This document shows, one piece after another, positions 12,016 to 14,566 of a stretch of DNA of 14,566 nt. The notes below the pieces were generated by a model that saw only the letters and a list, made by a program, of their open reading frames with translations, did no database searches and was not told where the DNA came from. Each line of letters opens with the position of its first letter. The first letter of the stretch is position 1. The DNA comes from CAYSVN01 sp964434585 (GTDB taxonomy: Bacteria > Patescibacteriota > Gracilibacteria > Peribacterales > Peribacteraceae): positions 1-14,566 of the forward strand of contig CAYSVN010000028.1 of assembly GCA_964434585.1 (NCBI GenBank), given 5' to 3'. Both the position numbers and the translations under genes were made by a program.

Positions 12016-13842
12016 ATGAACATTCGTAATTTCTGTATCATCGCGCACATTGACCATGGTAAATCTACGTTAGCAGATCGCCTTATAGAAATAACAGGAA
12101 CTAAAGAGCAACGAGAAATGAAGGCGCAGCTACTTGATACTATGGATTTAGAGCGAGAGCGTGGTATTACCATTAAACTTCAGCCAGTACGGATGAACCA
12201 TATTGTAGATGGTCAAGAATATCAGTTTAATTTAATTGATACGCCTGGTCACACAGATTTTCGTTACGAGGTAAGCCGTAGTTTAGCTGCGTGCGAAGGG
12301 GTAATTCTACTAGTAGATGCCTCTCAGGGAATCCAAGCACAAACACTAGCCGTGCTTTATATGGCCATGGAACATGACCTTGAGATTATTCCTGTACTTA
12401 ATAAAATTGATTTACCAGCCGCAGAACCTCAGCGTGTTGGAAAAGAAGTAAGCACATTAATTGGTTGTGATCCAGATTCAATTTTACATATTTCTGCAAA
12501 AACTGGCTTAGGTGTTCCAGAACTGCTAGATTCGTTAGCAGTAAAGGTGCCACCACCAAAGGTTGCAGAAGGTCAAGACACTAAGGCATTAATTTTTGAT
12601 GCATTTATGGATCCTTACCGTGGTGCAGTGGCATACACAAGGGTTATTAAAGGAGAGTTTAAAAAAGGAGATAAAATTAATTTACTTGGCTCCAAGGCAC
12701 AATTAGAAATTCAAGACGTTGGTTTTTTTGCTCCTAGTTATGTTTCAGATACTTCATTAAATGAGGGTGAGATTGGCTATATTATTACCGGCGCTAAAGA
12801 AGTAAGTATGATTCGTACTGGTGACACCATTGCGCTTAAACCAGATATTGAACCATTGCCAGGCTATAAAGCTGTACAGCCAATGATTTTCGCTGGTCTT
12901 TATCCTACAGAGGCAGATGGCTATCCAGATTTACGTGATGCTATTGAAAAGCTTTCCATGAACGATGCTGCCCTTGTAACAGAACCAGAACAAAACTCTG
13001 CGCTAGGAAATGGTTTTAGAGTTGGATTTTTAGGCCTTTTACATATGGATATCGTCCAAGAACGCCTAGAACGAGAACATGGTTGTGATGTTATTATTAC
13101 AGCTCCAAGCGTGCTTTATGAGATTGAATTAAATCACAGCCAACCAGCCGAAATTGTACGCAGTAGTATGTTAAAGCCAGATGAGCCAAAAGTAGCTAGA
13201 ATTTCTAATCCGTCGGACTGGCCAGACTTAACATATGTGAATGAAATTCGTGAGCCATGGGTAAAGTTGGAAATTGTCTCTCGTAATGAGGACGTAGGCG
13301 CAGTAATGAAGCTTGTACAGTCTCGTCGAGGAGTTCACCAAAACATGGAATATTTAGATGCTAATCGAGTAGTGCTACATTACGAGGCGCCATTACAGTC
13401 TATTGTTACCGACTTTTTTGACCAATTAAAATCAAGTACAGCAGGTTACGCTTCTATGAGTTACGAGCCCATTGGCTTGCGTCCTGGAGATATGGTAAAG
13501 CTTTCTATTTTGCTCCTTGGCGAACCAGCGGATGCTCTTAGTAGCATTATACACCGTAGCGAAGCACATAGTGTGGGTATGATTGTTTGTAAAAAATTAA
13601 AAGAAGTCTTGCCAAGGGCGCAGTATGTTATACCTATTCAGGCTGCTATTGGTGGTAAGGTTGTTGCACGCGAAACACTGTCTGCTTTCCGTAAGGATGT
13701 TACTGCCGGCCTATATGGCGGTGATGTTAGTCGTAAAAATAAACTGCGCGATAAACAGAAAAAAGGTAAAAAACGTATGAAACAAATGGGTAAAGTTACC
13801 CTGACACAAGATGCATTTTTAAGTGTGCTTCAGCGAGATTAA
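12016..13842 (+). CDS. lepA: elongation factor 4 (LepA), back-translocating GTPase
   Basis: LepA/EF4 is a ribosome-bound translational GTPase that can back-translocate stalled ribosomes and affects initiation and ribosome assembly. The 608 residues (usual about 600) show G1 AHIDHGKST (10-18), G2 in ERERGITIK (46-54), G3 DTPGHTDF (75-82, with catalytic His79), G4 NKID (129-132) and G5 SAK (160-162). EF-G-like domains II, III and V follow, and then the LepA-specific C-terminal domain YGGDVSRKNKLRDKQKKGKKRMKQMG with the closing QDAFLSVLQ. Where most LepA proteins have a Thr, Ser or Asn after DF, this one has Arg83 (DFRYEVSRSL), a modest oddity. The ATG begins the conserved MNIRNFCIIAHIDHG. Its TAA overlaps the stop of the convergent gene. 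Confidence 0.98.
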   Translation: MNIRNFCIIAHIDHGKSTLADRLIEITGTKEQREMKAQLLDTMDLERERGITIKLQPVRMNHIVDGQEYQFNLIDTPGHTDFRYEVSRSLAACEGVILLVDASQGIQAQTLAVLYMAMEHDLEIIPVLNKIDLPAAEPQRVGKEVSTLIGCDPDSILHISAKTGLGVPELLDSLAVKVPPPKVAEGQDTKALIFDAFMDPYRGAVAYTRVIKGEFKKGDKINLLGSKAQLEIQDVGFFAPSYVSDTSLNEGEIGYIITGAKEVSMIRTGDTIALKPDIEPLPGYKAVQPMIFAGLYPTEADGYPDLRDAIEKLSMNDAALVTEPEQNSALGNGFRVGFLGLLHMDIVQERLEREHGCDVIITAPSVLYEIELNHSQPAEIVRSSMLKPDEPKVARISNPSDWPDLTYVNEIREPWVKLEIVSRNEDVGAVMKLVQSRRGVHQNMEYLDANRVVLHYEAPLQSIVTDFFDQLKSSTAGYASMSYEPIGLRPGDMVKLSILLLGEPADALSSIIHRSEAHSVGMIVCKKLKEVLPRAQYVIPIQAAIGGKVVARETLSAFRKDVTAGLYGGDVSRKNKLRDKQKKGKKRMKQMGKVTLTQDAFLSVLQRD

Positions 13843-14489
13843 TCTTCATCAATTATCTCCTCCTCTGTGTAGTGGTGAATAAATGGATTAAACGCCACCT
13901 GTAATAATGTTGAAGTTAATTGGTCTAACATATCTTGATCTGCTGCCTTGCCTTGAGTTTTAAGGAATGCTTTAAGAATATAAGATGTCGCATGAAGCAT
14001 GGTGCCATCTAAGCTAGTAGCATCAGTCATAAGGTTATTAATAGTGCGCTCTGGCTCTACTGAAAGCACCAATTGCAGTCGCACAATCCAATCGAGCAAA
14101 GCTGCATTATCAATCCCCTCTATAAAGTCTTGTGTTGGTTGGGCAGTTGTATCTATGTCATCTTGTTGTAAAAATAGCGTAACTTCCTTTAAAGACTCTT
14201 CGTCAATAAGTGAAAGTAGAGCCAAAATAACCTCTGCCGGGCAGTTGCGTTCAATAAGCCGAGCCAGTAGCACTGCTAAGTAACTGGTTGTATTATCTTT
14301 CATAAATTTACCAATAGCCCCAGCCACTTGGGAGTCACGCTTGCGTGATTTTTGCTCTTTTTTACGAGCGGCTTTTGTTTTAGCATGAGCTCCAGCAAAA
14401 CGCTGTTTAGCCTCTTCCGAGAGCTCTTCGATTCCACCTCCCTCACCTTCGTCGGGTGCTAAACTGCCAAACGATTCAAAATCAGACAT
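13839..14489 (-). CDS. orphan acidic/helical protein, 216 aa
   Basis: I do not recognise this protein. The N-terminus is acidic and Gly-rich (1-25, DEGEGGGIEELSEE), followed by a strongly basic stretch (about 34-52, HAKTKAARKKEQKSRKRDS) that could contact nucleic acid or ribosome. Residues 55-205 are largely predicted helices (SYLAVLLARLIERNCPAEVILALLSLIDEESLKEV and later segments), resembling a helical-repeat or all-alpha domain. The C-terminus is acidic (EEEIIDED). There is no signal peptide and no certain membrane segment. The start is fixed by an extended -10 six bases upstream. Its stop lies within the lepA stop (shared TTAA), so the two transcripts must converge and overlap. Confidence 0.78.
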   Translation of the reverse strand: MSDFESFGSLAPDEGEGGGIEELSEEAKQRFAGAHAKTKAARKKEQKSRKRDSQVAGAIGKFMKDNTTSYLAVLLARLIERNCPAEVILALLSLIDEESLKEVTLFLQQDDIDTTAQPTQDFIEGIDNAALLDWIVRLQLVLSVEPERTINNLMTDATSLDGTMLHATSYILKAFLKTQGKAADQDMLDQLTSTLLQVAFNPFIHHYTEEEIIDED

Positions 14490-14495
14490 GTTATT

Positions 14496-14506
14496 ATTAT
14501 AGCATA
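14496..14506 (-). promoter_or_regulatory. extended -10 leaderless promoter of the 216-aa gene
   Basis: On the minus strand TATGC (14506-14502) plus TATAAT (14501-14496) is followed by exactly six bases and ATG at 14489. These 11 bases are identical to the box of the DUF1622 gene at 3740-3750. Confidence 0.72.
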
Positions 14507-14546
14507 CTTTTTGCCCTATTTAAGGGGGTTTTTAGAATTTTAGACA

Positions 14547-14566
14547 TCAGAATGTCAGAATATCAG
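14547..14566. repeat. 8-base tandem repeat cut by the window edge
   Basis: TCAGAATG, TCAGAATA and TCAG follow one another at 14547-14566, two and a half copies of an 8-base unit. The flanking bases also form a small hairpin, GACAT-CAGA-ATGTC (14543-14556). The array may continue beyond the window. Confidence 0.4.

Noticed and set aside
13999..14283. 94-codon plus-strand frame opposite the 216-aa gene
   Set aside because: Ser-rich shadow; the minus-strand gene has the promoter and the longer frame.
69..14489. Reassigned TGA as in Gracilibacteria or Mycoplasma
   Set aside because: All conserved genes are complete in the standard code with no in-frame TGA.

Overview
The window is compact bacterial DNA, AT-rich, read with the standard genetic code. 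It carries 15 supported protein genes and no rRNA, tRNA, CRISPR array or insertion sequence that I can see. The gene content (RsmH, an FtsL-like protein, Mn-dependent pyrophosphatase, RecA, DnaB, LepA, plus many small or orphan coiled-coil proteins) and the lack of recognisable Shine-Dalgarno sites suggest a reduced-genome lineage such as the Candidate Phyla Radiation (Patescibacteria). That placement is inference; no marker here proves it.

Layout. 1-518: a YbjQ/UPF0145 protein and an abutting 44-residue membrane peptide. 562-1095 (-): an orphan coiled-coil protein, divergent from the cell-envelope/translation operon rsmH-ftsL-like-ppaC (1195-3367, +). 3398-3733 (-): a DUF1622-type membrane protein. 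3847-4815 (-): a sugar-phosphate nucleotidyltransferase, divergent from a lipoprotein gene (4865-5626, +). 5789-8825 (+): a two-gene operon of unknown function encoding a small coiled-coil protein and a ~900-residue multidomain orphan. 8826-9226: a structured gene-free stretch. 9227-10297 recA, 10543-11901 dnaB and 12016-13842 lepA form a co-oriented information-processing block. An orphan gene (13839-14489, -) converges on lepA so tightly that both stop codons lie in one TTAA.

Two patterns run through the window. First, gene starts are leaderless or nearly so: five genes have a -10 hexamer followed by exactly six bases and then the start codon, and dnaB and lepA have nine. Three of the five carry an extended -10 of the form TATG-N-TATAAT. 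Second, the spacers after three genes (nucleotidyltransferase, lipoprotein, recA) start 4-5 bases past the stop codon with a long foldback whose arms are degenerate 9-base repeats; half of a fourth lies at the left edge. Two of them share a core and show compensatory changes in the apical stem, which points to selection on RNA structure, probably 3'-end formation.
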